This document shows positions 35,340 to 43,880 of a DNA stretch of 64,000 bases, piece by piece. The translations under genes were made by a program, and so were the position numbers. The notes under the pieces are model-generated. The model ran no database searches. It worked only from the letters and a program-made list of their open reading frames with translations, and was not told the origin of the DNA. The DNA is from Roseiarcus sp052147395 (lineage in GTDB: Bacteria; Pseudomonadota; Alphaproteobacteria; Rhizobiales; Beijerinckiaceae): contig JBKQKS010000392.1 of assembly GCA_052147395.1 (NCBI GenBank), forward strand, positions 1 through 64,000, written 5' to 3'. How positions within the stretch are numbered: position 1 is the stretch's first letter; every line of letters starts with the position of its first letter.

Positions 35340-35873
35340 ATGTCCGCGCTGTTTTTCACCTCCGACACTCATTTCGGCCACACTTTCGCGCTCACCAAGC
35401 GCAAGCGCCCGTTCCCCTCGCTCGGGGCGATGGACGAGCATATGATCGCGCGCTGGAACGCGACGGTCGGGCCCGATGACGAAGTCCACCATCTCGGCGA
35501 TCTCGCCCACAAGCAGCACCCAAATATCGCCGGCGTGCTGTCGCGCCTCGAGGGGCGAATTCATCTGATCCTCGGCAACAACGACGATCGCGCGACGCTT
35601 GCCGCGACCGGGCGCTTCGCAACGATCGCCGAGATGCGCGAGATCATCGTCGACGGGCGGAATGTGTTCCTCTGCCACTATCCGTTGCGCGAATGGCCCA
35701 ACGATTGGCGCGGCTCGTGGCATCTGTTCGGCCACGTGCACGGCAAGCACGACGACGACCCGAACGGCCTCAGCCTCGACGTCGGCGTCGACAGCCACGG
35801 ATTCCGGCCGATCTCCTTTGCCGAGGTCGCCGAGCGCATGGCGATGCTCGCGCAGGCGCAGGCGGCGCAATAG
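35340..35873 (+). CDS. Metallophosphoesterase
   Basis: A 177-residue calcineurin-like phosphoesterase. The metal-site motifs appear in order: FTSDTHFGH (D-x-H), DEVHHLGDLAHK (GD), LILGNNDDR (GN-[HD]-D), FLCHYPLREW (H) and HLFGHVHGKHDD (GHxH). This small form is found next to phage or accessory genes in many bacteria. The ATG at 35340 gives MSALFFTSDTHF, the standard opening. It is divergent from sat and stands at the left edge of the accessory island. Substrate unknown. Confidence 0.88.
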   Translation: MSALFFTSDTHFGHTFALTKRKRPFPSLGAMDEHMIARWNATVGPDDEVHHLGDLAHKQHPNIAGVLSRLEGRIHLILGNNDDRATLAATGRFATIAEMREIIVDGRNVFLCHYPLREWPNDWRGSWHLFGHVHGKHDDDPNGLSLDVGVDSHGFRPISFAEVAERMAMLAQAQAAQ

Positions 35874-36069
35874 TTTTGCGCGGCTTCACGGTTCAGCGCT
35901 CGCCCCGCGCCCCGGAACGTCGCTGAAGGGCGGAAGGCGGACCCGAGGTTAACATTTGGAATTTGGCGTTTCGGGAGATCCGGTCCCGTTCTCCGGCCGA
36001 CCTGCCTTGCTGGGAACGGCAGCGCAATCTAAATATCTGGCATCTGTGACATCGATTCGAGTTTGACTC

Positions 36070-36291
36070 TTGCCGGTCCCAATTCCCAAACCATGTATTT
36101 TAGACGGCTATGAGCGTATACCGGGACGAAAACGGTGGCGAAATGATGATGGCGCTCGCCTGTTCGAGTGGGATGGGTTGCACGGCGAGGTCGAGGTATA
36201 TAACGCCCGTGGATGGCATCTGGGTGTCATGCACCCGGTCACGGGAGAATGGATCAAACCGGCCGTGAAAGGGAGAAGGATCGATGTCTGA
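36070..36291 (+). CDS. Free-standing colicin-E3-type rRNA nuclease domain (putative toxin)
   Basis: A 73-residue protein that is almost entirely a colicin E3/cloacin DF13 catalytic domain. The stretch RKRWRNDDGARLFEWDGLHG, then EVEVYNARGWHLGVMHPVTG, aligns by eye with the end of colicin E3 (KRKRWTGDKGRKIYEWDSQHG, then ELEGYRASDGQHLG). The known catalytic set is kept: D35, H38, E40, E42 and a C-terminal Arg (R69 or R70). Colicin E3 cleaves 16S rRNA in the decoding centre. There is no translocation or receptor domain and no signal peptide. The only available start is the TTG at 36070, because a stop lies at 36064. It overlaps the next gene by 8 bp. Confidence 0.8.
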   Translation: MPVPIPKPCILDGYERIPGRKRWRNDDGARLFEWDGLHGEVEVYNARGWHLGVMHPVTGEWIKPAVKGRRIDV

Positions 36292-36610
36292 GGCACAGAG
36301 CTTTCTCGACCACGTTATGGCCGGAACGGTCCTTATCAGCGAAATTGATGATTTCGTTGAAAGGTGGCACCAGGGACAAAGTTCGGAGGAACTGCACGAC
36401 TATCTCGGAATGAGGCCTGAGGAGTACTCCTTGTGGCTCGAGAACCCGGATATGCTAGCAGTGATTTGCGCAGCGAGGCAAAGACAGCAGTCGGTAGCTG
36501 AGGCGGTAAATGAGAATATGCTGGGCCTGCGCTCGGCGGCGAGGTCGGGCAATGGCGCCAAGCTCAAGAGTTTGGAGTCCTGGTTGCGACGGCAGGGCAT
36601 AATCGCCTGA
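36284..36610 (+). CDS. Putative antitoxin or immunity partner of the rRNA nuclease
   Basis: A 108-residue protein whose ATG (36284) lies inside the end of the nuclease gene, with the site GAGAAGGA six bases upstream, so the two are co-translated. The first 65 residues are acidic and hold the pattern IDDFVERWHQGQSSEELHDY, then LGMRPEEYSLWLENPDML, which I recall from small partner proteins in toxin-antitoxin-like pairs. The C-terminal part is basic and could bind nucleic acid. It does not resemble the colicin E3 immunity protein Im3. The antitoxin role is inferred from overlap, order and charge. Confidence 0.65.
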   Translation: MSEAQSFLDHVMAGTVLISEIDDFVERWHQGQSSEELHDYLGMRPEEYSLWLENPDMLAVICAARQRQQSVAEAVNENMLGLRSAARSGNGAKLKSLESWLRRQGIIA

Positions 36611-36612
36611 GG

Positions 36613-37029
36613 GTGTACCCGGAGAACAATATTGCTAGGAGGCCGCTCCGGTTAGGGCGGTTGCGCGGTTACCGGTTACGGTGCAATGAATTGAAAGAGC
36701 GGTCTATTTTTCCAAGTAGCGATCGAATAAAATGCACTGTCACCGTAATTCCACGCTGGGTGCTCGAACCCGGCGCTGGCTCCCTCGAATGGGTCGCTGA
36801 CACGGAGGGCGTTTCTGTCCGCGAGTTGGCCCAGGCAGTCCGAGAAGGCGCGCTAGGCCGCCGCGTCGCGCGGCTCGTTCAACGGCGCGAGCGCCGTTCG
36901 CGCGAAGTTCTGGGGGCTCAAGTGCAGGCGCTGCGGGAACGGGCCGAAGACGCTGAGGCGGAGGTAGCGCTTCGCCGGGCCGAACTGCGTGCTCGCGAGC
37001 GCGACCTTGCGCGATACAGGGCGGAATAG
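36613..37029 (+). CDS. Hypothetical coiled-coil protein (doubtful start)
   Basis: An open frame of 138 codons starting at a GTG. The first 50 residues do not look protein-like. From about nt 36780 the translation (LEWVADTEGVSVRELAQAV, then a long Arg/Glu/Ala-rich helix RRAELRARERDLARYRAE) resembles a short coiled coil. It may be a real small gene starting later, or a fragment. No family recognised. It belongs to the accessory island. Confidence 0.3.
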   Translation: MYPENNIARRPLRLGRLRGYRLRCNELKERSIFPSSDRIKCTVTVIPRWVLEPGAGSLEWVADTEGVSVRELAQAVREGALGRRVARLVQRRERRSREVLGAQVQALRERAEDAEAEVALRRAELRARERDLARYRAE

Positions 37030-37100
37030 CCCTCACTCCGCTTCGGGCAGGCGGAGAGGCGTTCGCTAGTACCTACTGTGACTCCAGACCGAGGTCGACA

Positions 37101-37883
37101 ATGACTGATACGACGACGCGCAACCTGATCGGGCTCGACGATGCCGATCTGGGTCGACCCATCTACCGGATCTATCCACTCGACCGGTTCAAAACGCTGC
37201 TAACGGCGAAGCAGGACGCGGTCGTTAACCCGACGAAATGGCAGGATCCTTTTGAGGACTTTTTCTTGGAATGGACGGAGGTGGTGGATGACGTCACCGG
37301 CACGACGATCCCGCTCAGGAACCTCACCGGCGATTGGTATGGACAGTGCTGGTCGTTTAACAGCGACACCGACGCCATGTGGCGGATCTACAGTCCCGAT
37401 CCAATAAAGGCAGTTGGGGTAAAGGTCCGCACTACCATACGAAAGCTATTCGAGAATCTGAAAATGGCTGGTTCGCCAGCGGCTTACCTCCAGTTCTTCG
37501 TCGGCAGGGTCGAGTACCTGACCGAGGACCAAATCAAGAGCATGATGGGCGGACTCACCTTCACCGACGTGGCGATAGGCGGCCAAGGCGATCATTTTGC
37601 CCGGCTCCTTTGCATGAAGCGGACAGCCTTCCAGCACGAAGCGGAGGTGCGGCTGATGTTCCAGGACATTGATTTTCCCGGTCAGCCGAAGCGGGGCGTC
37701 GGCGGAGTGTTCAGTTACCCGCTCGATCCGGCGATTGTGTTCGAGGAGGCGGTGCTTGACCCTCGGCTGAAGGACCCAGATGTGACACGTATCAGCGGCC
37801 AGTTGCTCGCGGCCCGCTGCACGCTGCCGATCAGCCGCTCGCCGCTCTACGAGGCGCCCCATTTCGTTATCCCGGCGGTTTAG
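37101..37883 (+). CDS. DUF2971 family protein
   Basis: A 260-residue soluble protein with the layout of DUF2971: RIYPLDRFKTLLTAKQ, NPTKWQDPFEDF (the N-x-x-x-x-x-D-P-F/Y block), WYGQCWSFNSDTDAMWRIYS (the C-x-S-x-x-x-x-x-x-x-M-W block) and KRTAFQHEAEVRLMF (K-x-x-x-x-x-x-E-x-E-x-R). These conserved blocks suggest an enzyme, but the activity is unknown. DUF2971 genes tend to occur in variable genome regions. GAGGT lies 6 bp before the ATG. It sits 490 bp downstream of the nuclease pair, in the island that separates sat from hdrB. Confidence 0.8.
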   Translation: MTDTTTRNLIGLDDADLGRPIYRIYPLDRFKTLLTAKQDAVVNPTKWQDPFEDFFLEWTEVVDDVTGTTIPLRNLTGDWYGQCWSFNSDTDAMWRIYSPDPIKAVGVKVRTTIRKLFENLKMAGSPAAYLQFFVGRVEYLTEDQIKSMMGGLTFTDVAIGGQGDHFARLLCMKRTAFQHEAEVRLMFQDIDFPGQPKRGVGGVFSYPLDPAIVFEEAVLDPRLKDPDVTRISGQLLAARCTLPISRSPLYEAPHFVIPAV

Positions 37884-38310
37884 CGCTGACGACTAGAGGG
37901 GCAAGTAGCTTGGCCGCGGCCCTTTGTGCCCCTGCTCCCTCCTGCCCCTTTGACTGGAGTGCGCCCACCGTCCCAACGGCCGCGCCGCTATCCACCGCAA
38001 TGTCCGCTGGGACTACAGTGGGGATTACAGTGACGCCTTACCAAATCCCTTGTTGGATAGGTCTCCTTTCTCCCACAGGGAGAACGCGGCGCGCAGTCGG
38101 ATGAGGGGATTGCGCTCGAACGACTGCGGGAAGTCCCCTCATCCCCGGCCCTTCTCCCCATGGGAGAAGGGGGGGGCGCAACGTCCGCAAAGGGTCGATT
38201 CCAGCCGTTCGATGGCTATGGGCAACCGCGAGAGGCTTGACAGTCGCACCGCCAGCGCGTGCACACGACCCCTGCGGAAGGCGCCGCGTCGCGTCCCGCT
38301 TCCGTAAAAC
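37884..38310. repeat. Intergenic region with GGGAGAAGG hairpins
   Basis: No gene is visible in these 427 bp. A compound palindrome occupies 38068-38170: the hairpin TTCTCCC-ACA-GGGAGAA (38068-38084), the arms GGATGAGGGGA and TCCCCTCATCC, and a perfect hairpin CCTTCTCCC-CAT-GGGAGAAGG (38150-38170). It lies at the junction between the accessory island and the hdrB end, and could act as a bidirectional terminator or be a small intergenic repeat. Confidence 0.6.
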
Positions 38311-39222
38311 TCACTTCTTCTTCGCCATCCCCTCGAGCTTTTCCGAGCGGATGGTGTTGCGCTGCAGCGCGGCGTCCTTGTGGGCGTCCATGCCGAACGC
38401 GACCGCCATCAACTGGGAATAGAACACGACGGGGATTTGGTAGTTGGTCCCGTATTTCTCGTTGATCAGCGGCTGATACATCTCGACGTTGGACTGGCAC
38501 AGCGGGCACGGCGTCGAGATCACGTCGGCGCCTTGTTTCACCGCCTCCTCGACGATCGCCTTCATCAGATGCAGCGTGCGCTCCGGGTTCATCACCGAGA
38601 GCGAGGCGCCGCAGCACGAAGTCTTGTGCTTGAACGGCACCGCTTCGGCGCCGCAGGCCTTGGTGAAATCGTCGAGGAAGGTGGGATCGTCGTAGCAATC
38701 GTATTCGCCGCCGGCCTCCGTGCCGGCGAACGGTCGCACCGTCTGGCAGCCGACGTAGCCGGCGACCTTGAGCCCCTCGAGCGGATTGGTGACGCGCTTC
38801 TCTATTTGCTCGATGCCGACATCGTTGACCAGCACCTCGCAGGCGTGCCGCACCTTGAGGTCGCCGTCGTATTGCAATCCTCCGGCGGCGAGCGCCTCGT
38901 TGACGTCGGCGCGCTTCTTCACGTCGGCCTTGATCTTTTCGTTGCCGCTGTGGGTGTTGAGATAGCAAGCAGCGCAGCCGGTGACGACGTCCTGGGTTCC
39001 GCGCTTGCGCGCTTGCGCGAGATTGCGGCCGGTCAACGCGAGCTGCGGCAACTGCCCGCCGGCGATGTGGCCGACCGAGGCGCCGCAGCAGTTCCAATCC
39101 TCGATGTCGTCGAGGCCGACGCCGACTTCGGGCATCACCGCGCGCAGCGATTCGTCGAGATGCCGGCCGCTGCCCTGCGAGGAGCAGCCGGGGTAATAGG
39201 TCATGCTCTTTTTGTCGGTCAT
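38311..39222 (-). CDS. hdrB: Heterodisulfide reductase subunit B-like (CCG domains)
   Basis: A 303-residue protein with two CCG domains, which in HdrB carry the unusual non-cubane [4Fe-4S] clusters. The first is read from YYPGCSSQGSGRHL, DWNCCGASVG and GCAACYLN, the second from GYVGCQTVRPF, SCCGASLSV and CPLCQSNVEMY. No membrane segment. It is the last gene of qmoA-qmoB-hdrC-hdrB, with 13 bp between it and hdrC. In clusters that lack qmoC, HdrBC takes its place as electron partner of QmoAB. Here it probably passes electrons from APS reductase onward, but the acceptor is not evident. Confidence 0.92.
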   Translation of the reverse strand: MTDKKSMTYYPGCSSQGSGRHLDESLRAVMPEVGVGLDDIEDWNCCGASVGHIAGGQLPQLALTGRNLAQARKRGTQDVVTGCAACYLNTHSGNEKIKADVKKRADVNEALAAGGLQYDGDLKVRHACEVLVNDVGIEQIEKRVTNPLEGLKVAGYVGCQTVRPFAGTEAGGEYDCYDDPTFLDDFTKACGAEAVPFKHKTSCCGASLSVMNPERTLHLMKAIVEEAVKQGADVISTPCPLCQSNVEMYQPLINEKYGTNYQIPVVFYSQLMAVAFGMDAHKDAALQRNTIRSEKLEGMAKKK

Positions 39223-39235
39223 GTCCTCGTCCCCG

Positions 39236-39835
39236 TCACTGGCGGGCTTCGATCTCGGCGGCCTTGGCGAGAATCGCCTTCAGGTCCTTCTTGCCCTTGA
39301 TCTGATGCGGCATGCCGAGATGCATGCGTCCAGCCTTCACCATGCCGATCGCGATCTTCAGATTGGCCATGGCGCGGGCATAGCCTTCCTTCAAGCCGAA
39401 CGAGAAATAATAGAGCGCGGTCACCAGACGCTCGTCGGTGCGGCCGAACCACCTCGTCGAATTCCAGAACGACTTGGCGAAGTACTTGTTCTCGTTGCGG
39501 CCCTTGGCGTAGCCGAGCTCGACCGACTTCAGCGCGAGGTCCTGCAGGATGTAAGTGACCGGGACGCCGCGCGGGCAGCGCACCACGCAGCGATAGCAGC
39601 TCGTGCAGTTCCACATCGTGTTTGACGAGAGCACCTCGTCCTTCATGCCGGCGCGGATCATCATGAACAATTTGCGCGGGCCGTAGTCCATCTGCACGCC
39701 GATCGGGCACGAGCCCGAGCAGACGCCGCATTGCATGCACAGGTTGAGCTGGTCGCCGCCGTTGACGTTGTCGCGCACCCAGCGGGCGAACGAGAGGTCG
39801 TAGCTTCTGGCGGCGGCCGGGGCGGGCGTCGTCAT
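39236..39835 (-). CDS. hdrC: Heterodisulfide reductase subunit C-like
   Basis: A 199-residue iron-sulfur protein with two [4Fe-4S] motifs, CMQCGVCSGSCPIG and CTSCYRCVVRCPRG, and a helical C-terminal half. HdrC transfers electrons between HdrA-type flavoproteins and HdrB. Unlike QmoC or DsrM-type proteins it has no transmembrane heme b domain, so the complex encoded here lacks an obvious membrane anchor. It is separated from qmoB by 4 bp and from hdrB by 13 bp. Confidence 0.92.
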   Translation of the reverse strand: MTTPAPAAARSYDLSFARWVRDNVNGGDQLNLCMQCGVCSGSCPIGVQMDYGPRKLFMMIRAGMKDEVLSSNTMWNCTSCYRCVVRCPRGVPVTYILQDLALKSVELGYAKGRNENKYFAKSFWNSTRWFGRTDERLVTALYYFSFGLKEGYARAMANLKIAIGMVKAGRMHLGMPHQIKGKKDLKAILAKAAEIEARQ

Positions 39836-39839
39836 GTCC

Positions 39840-42134
39840 TTAGAACCCCTTCATCGGATTGGGGGGCAGAGATCCCATCAGTTTGGCGAAGGCGTCGAGC
39901 ACGGTCGCGGCGCGCGTCGACTCGGCGATGCCGAGCTCCTCGAAGGCGACGCGCTCCGGCTCCAGCGCCAGGCTCTTCAGCGTTTCGCCGACCTTGCTTA
40001 GGCGCTCCTTGGCGAGCGCCGAGCCCTTGACGAAATGGCACTGATAATCGTCGCCCGACTTGCAGCCCATCAGCAGGATGCCATCATAGCCCTTTTGCAG
40101 CGCCGTCGACACCCATTGCAACGTCACCGAGCCCATGCAGCGCACCGGGATGATGCGCACGAATGGCGACCAGTGCGAGCGCTGAATGCCGGCCATGTCG
40201 ATCGCGGGATAGGCGTCGTTCTCGCAGGCGAGCACCAGGACGCGCGGTTTTTCCGAGAATTCGTCGGGAATCTCGTTGGCCTCGATCATCTCGTTGATCA
40301 TTTGCGGATTGTAATTGTCGAACGTTATGGTCTGCACCGGACAGGAGCCCATGCAGGTGCCGCAGCGCCGGCAGCGGGCGAAGTTGATGGTCGGGCGGCC
40401 CTGCTCGTCCTCGTCGATGGCGCCGAACGGACACTCGACCGTGCAGCGACGGCACTTGGTGCATTTGTCGTGCCCGATCTTGGGGAAGGTGAGATCGCCC
40501 GCGCGCGGCAGCGTCGTGACGCCCTCCGACGCGCCCTCGATCGCCTGGATCGCCTTCAAAACCGCGCCGGTCGCGTCCTCCGCGCTCTCGGCGATGTCCA
40601 TCGGACGGCGCAGCGGGCCGGCCGCATAGATGCCGGTGCGCCGCGTCTCGTAGGGGAAACAGATGTAATGGCTGTCCGAAAAGCCGTCGGCGAGGATCGG
40701 GATGTGCGGACCCTGGCGATATTGCAGATTGAGGATCGGCCCCCCCGGCGGAATACCCTTGTCGATGTGCGGCCAGGATTTTGGCTCGCCCTTCACATAG
40801 CCGGCGGCACGGACGAGCGTCGTGGGATTGACGTCGTCCCTGAGCTGCTCGGCGCTCTTCTCCGGCTCGATCGCCGGCGCATCGATATTGGTCGAGTTCG
40901 GAACCATGCCGGTCGCGAGCACGATGAGGTCGAGCCCGGCGAGCGGCACGTCCTGGCCGAGCAGCTCGTCGGCATAGGAGATCGTCAGCGCTTTGCCGTC
41001 GACCGCCTTGACCTTACCCTTCATGAAGATGACGCCGTTGCGCTGCGCCTCGCGGTAGAACTCTTCCGCCGTGCCCGGCGTGCGCAGCTCCTCGTAAACG
41101 ATGTAGGCCATCGCCTCCTTGTCGGCCTTGACGATCTGCAAAGCCTGCTTGATCGAGGCCGAGCAGCAGACGGACGAACAATAGGGCAGATGGTCGGGAT
41201 CGCGGCTGCCGGCGCATTGCACGAAGGCGACGGTCTTGATGGCCGCGCCGTTGGAAGGGCGCTTCGCTCCGCCTTTGGCGAGCATCGCCTCGAACTCGAC
41301 CGAAGTGACGACGTCGGGCGACGCGCCATAGCCGAGATGGCCGAGCTTGTTCGCGTCATAGGGACGCCAGCCGGTGGCGACCACGATCGCGCCGACCTTG
41401 CGTTCGAGCTTTTCGCCGGCCCGGGCGATGGTCACGTCGAAAGCGCCGGGCTGGCCCGCGGTCTTCTCGACGAGCGCGCCGGTAATGATCTCGATGCGGC
41501 GGTTCGCCCTGACCTTGGCGATCAGCTTGTCGACGCCGTTGGGCTGAACGTCGCGGTAGGGCGGCCGAGACGGCGTCTGAGCCGACCACTTGGCCGACCA
41601 GCCGCCGAGCGCGTCGCTCTTCTCGACGATCAGCGCGTCATATCCCGACTTCGCCGTCTCCAGCGCGGCGGTGAGACCGGTGACGCCGGCGCCGATTACG
41701 AGCACCTTGCGTGCGACTTCGCCGAGCGCCGCAGGCGTCGTCGGCAACGTCTTGGCGAGCTGCGTGCAGGCCATGCGGATCGTGTCGGCGGCGAGCATCT
41801 CGGTGTCTTCTTCGTGCGCCGGCTGCGACCAGGCGACCTGCTCACGCAGGTTGGCGCGCACCACGGTGACGCCGTCGAAACGGAAGCGGTCGGCCATTAC
41901 GCGCGGCGAGCAGGCGCCGACGACCATGCGGTCGACGCGTCCCTCGCTGACGTCCTTGGCGATGCTTGCGACGGCCTCGGGCGTGCATAAGGCCTCGGAG
42001 GTCACTGAGTGGGGGATGCGGAACTCGGACTTGGCGGTCTTCTCTAACGCGGCCACATCGACGGCGTCGCCGATGCCGCAGCCCTTGCACAGATAGACGC
42101 CGGGTTTCTTCTCGGACACCTTTTCGTCTCCCAC
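39840..42134 (-). CDS. qmoB: QmoB-like HdrA-MvhD fusion flavoprotein
   Basis: A 764-residue protein with the domain order of QmoB. A short N-terminal piece with YLCKGCGIGDAVDV comes first, then an HdrA-type FAD domain (KVLVIGAGVTGLTAALETAK, and CAGSRDPDHLPYCSSVCC), two [4Fe-4S] sites (CTKCRRCTVECPFG and CRRCGTCMGSCP), and a C-terminal MvhD-like domain (RVLVLACENDAYPAID, VRCMGSVTLQW, MGCKSGDDYQCHF). The fused MvhD domain separates QmoB from plain HdrA. With QmoA it links APS reductase to the next electron carrier. It follows qmoA by 60 bp. Confidence 0.92.
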   Translation of the reverse strand: MGDEKVSEKKPGVYLCKGCGIGDAVDVAALEKTAKSEFRIPHSVTSEALCTPEAVASIAKDVSEGRVDRMVVGACSPRVMADRFRFDGVTVVRANLREQVAWSQPAHEEDTEMLAADTIRMACTQLAKTLPTTPAALGEVARKVLVIGAGVTGLTAALETAKSGYDALIVEKSDALGGWSAKWSAQTPSRPPYRDVQPNGVDKLIAKVRANRRIEIITGALVEKTAGQPGAFDVTIARAGEKLERKVGAIVVATGWRPYDANKLGHLGYGASPDVVTSVEFEAMLAKGGAKRPSNGAAIKTVAFVQCAGSRDPDHLPYCSSVCCSASIKQALQIVKADKEAMAYIVYEELRTPGTAEEFYREAQRNGVIFMKGKVKAVDGKALTISYADELLGQDVPLAGLDLIVLATGMVPNSTNIDAPAIEPEKSAEQLRDDVNPTTLVRAAGYVKGEPKSWPHIDKGIPPGGPILNLQYRQGPHIPILADGFSDSHYICFPYETRRTGIYAAGPLRRPMDIAESAEDATGAVLKAIQAIEGASEGVTTLPRAGDLTFPKIGHDKCTKCRRCTVECPFGAIDEDEQGRPTINFARCRRCGTCMGSCPVQTITFDNYNPQMINEMIEANEIPDEFSEKPRVLVLACENDAYPAIDMAGIQRSHWSPFVRIIPVRCMGSVTLQWVSTALQKGYDGILLMGCKSGDDYQCHFVKGSALAKERLSKVGETLKSLALEPERVAFEELGIAESTRAATVLDAFAKLMGSLPPNPMKGF

Positions 42135-42194
42135 TTCGGCCCTAACGCTCGGCGGCCGTGACGCTTCCCAAGGTTCCCGTCGCGAGCGGGGTTT

Positions 42195-43481
42195 TCAGAG
42201 GCTGCGCACCGCCTGCACCGCCTTCAACGCGGCAGCGGTAGCCGATTGCACCGACATCGAAACGTCGAGCGGACCTGCGGCGACGCCGGCGGAGAACACG
42301 CCGCCGCCGTCGTCCTCCTCGCGCGCCACGAGGAAGCCGTATTCGTCGGTCTCGAGCTCGAGCTTCGGACTGAAGCCTGCGACCGTGCTCGGCTGCATGC
42401 CGGTTGCGAGCACCACGAGGTCGTAAGGCTCGGCGTACATTTCGCGTTCGATCGTGCGCTCGCCGTGCAGCACCGGTCGGCCGTCCTCGCCGATGCGGAT
42501 GTGCGCCGGCTTCGACTTGATGAAGGTCACCTGCGGATCGGAGCGCACGCGGTTGTAGAACGCCTCGAGCTTATCGTGGGCGCGGATGTCGATGTAATAG
42601 ATGTGCGCTTCGGCGTCGGCGTATTGCTCGCGCAGATAGGCCGCATGCTTGAGCGAGCCGAGGCAGCAGATGCGCGAGCAATAGGGCAGATGGTTGAGGT
42701 CGCGCGAACCGGCGCACTGGATGAGCGCGATCCTTTTGGCCGGCTCGCCATTGGAGGGGCGGACAATCCGGCCGCCGGTCGGCCCGTCCGGCGCGGCGAG
42801 CCGCTCCATCTCGACATTGGTGATGATGTCGGGGCTTTGGGCGTAGCTGTAGAGGTCGAGCTTCGCGGGGTCGTAAGGCTTCCAGCCGGTCGCCCAGATC
42901 ACCGCGCCGACGGTGAGCGCGAAGGTCTCGCCCTTGTCGTCGGGGTCGAGCGCGCCATAGGCGCAGGCCGCCTTCAGCTTCGCGCCTTCGCCCGCGGCGA
43001 TCGCTTCGGGCGCAACGACATAGCGCATCGGATAGGCGTGGGCGTGTGGCAGATAGGCCGCCTTGACCTTGTCGAGGCCGTAATTGTACGGATTGGCAAC
43101 GAGCGTCTCGGTCGCCTTGGCGCACTCGCCACAGGCGGTGCAGCGCTCGTTGACATAGCGCGGATGACGCCGGATCTCGACCTCGTAGGCGCCGCGCGTG
43201 CCGGAGAGCTGAACGACCTCGCTCATCGTCAACACTTTTACGCGCGCATTTTTGCGCAGGCGCTGATAGTTGATCTCCAGGCCGCAGGTCGGGTGGCAGA
43301 GTTTTGGGAAATAGCGGTTGAGCCGCGTGACCCGGCCGCCGAGCGCCGCGTCGCGCTCGATGAGGATGACGTCCTGGCCCGCTTCGGCGGCCTCCAAAGC
43401 CGCGCTTACGCCGGCAATGCCGCCCCCGACGACCAATATCGTCTGGCTCAGGGCGCCCGAGCCGTTCGAACCCGATGCCAT
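42195..43481 (-). CDS. qmoA: QmoA-like HdrA flavoprotein
   Basis: A 428-residue HdrA-type flavoprotein, the length of QmoA. It has QTILVVGGGIAGVSAALEAA (FAD site), KLCHPTCGLEINYQRLRK, a Cys pair RCTACGECAKATE, QCAGSRDLNHLPYCSRICC and a C-terminal VFSAGVAAGPLDVSMSVQSA. QmoA binds FAD and works with QmoB next to APS reductase. The ATG at 43481 is chosen because GGGGAGGAGG precedes it by 4 bp; an upstream in-frame start at 43583 lies almost on the regulatory motif. It is the first gene of the qmoAB-hdrCB operon, with the sulfur motif about 108 bp upstream. Confidence 0.92.
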   Translation of the reverse strand: MASGSNGSGALSQTILVVGGGIAGVSAALEAAEAGQDVILIERDAALGGRVTRLNRYFPKLCHPTCGLEINYQRLRKNARVKVLTMSEVVQLSGTRGAYEVEIRRHPRYVNERCTACGECAKATETLVANPYNYGLDKVKAAYLPHAHAYPMRYVVAPEAIAAGEGAKLKAACAYGALDPDDKGETFALTVGAVIWATGWKPYDPAKLDLYSYAQSPDIITNVEMERLAAPDGPTGGRIVRPSNGEPAKRIALIQCAGSRDLNHLPYCSRICCLGSLKHAAYLREQYADAEAHIYYIDIRAHDKLEAFYNRVRSDPQVTFIKSKPAHIRIGEDGRPVLHGERTIEREMYAEPYDLVVLATGMQPSTVAGFSPKLELETDEYGFLVAREEDDGGGVFSAGVAAGPLDVSMSVQSATAAALKAVQAVRSL

Positions 43482-43589
43482 CCTGCCTCCTCCCCGAAGG
43501 TCGCGTCGGACCTCTCGCCAAAGCCATTGCGACGGCTGGTCACGCGCATGTGACGGCTCGAGCCATCGCTCCTGCTTTAACACTTCACC

Positions 43590-43601
43590 ATATGCGAATA
43601 T
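43590..43601. promoter_or_regulatory. Shared sulfur-regulon motif, qmoA copy
   Basis: The core ATATGCGAATAT, within CATATGCGAATATG, is a clear dyad. It lies about 108 bp upstream of the qmoA ATG in an otherwise GC-rich leader. Confidence 0.7.
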
Positions 43602-43880
43602 GTATTAGCGAAACGAGTTCGTCGAGGCAAGAGCGCCCGAGGCAAAAGTTTGCGGCCGTTGTCGCGGTTCGATCGCCGAGGCGGGAGGATCGAAGTCATC
43701 CCGGGAGGGGCCGCTGCCGCAGCGAGGGTTCGCCGCAATGGCGAGGAGGCGTCGCCGTCCCGAGGGTCGGGCAGCGAGCCAGGGGGGAGGGGCCGTGTTC
43801 GACGCGCCAAAGCCGCTTCGCAGAAGCCGCGCGATCCTTCCGGCCGTGTCGGACGCGCGACTCCGGCTTCTATCCCGCGC

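Noticed and set aside
36284..36610. Colicin E3 immunity protein (Im3) homolog
   Set aside because: Length, charge distribution and sequence pattern differ from Im3; kept only as a putative antitoxin by position.
38311..43481. Reading the hdr genes as the sHdr lipoate-linked sulfur-oxidising system
   Set aside because: sHdr clusters carry two hdrC/hdrB sets and lipoate-binding proteins. Here there is one hdrCB set, an MvhD-fused QmoB and adjacent aprBA-sat, which fits Qmo.
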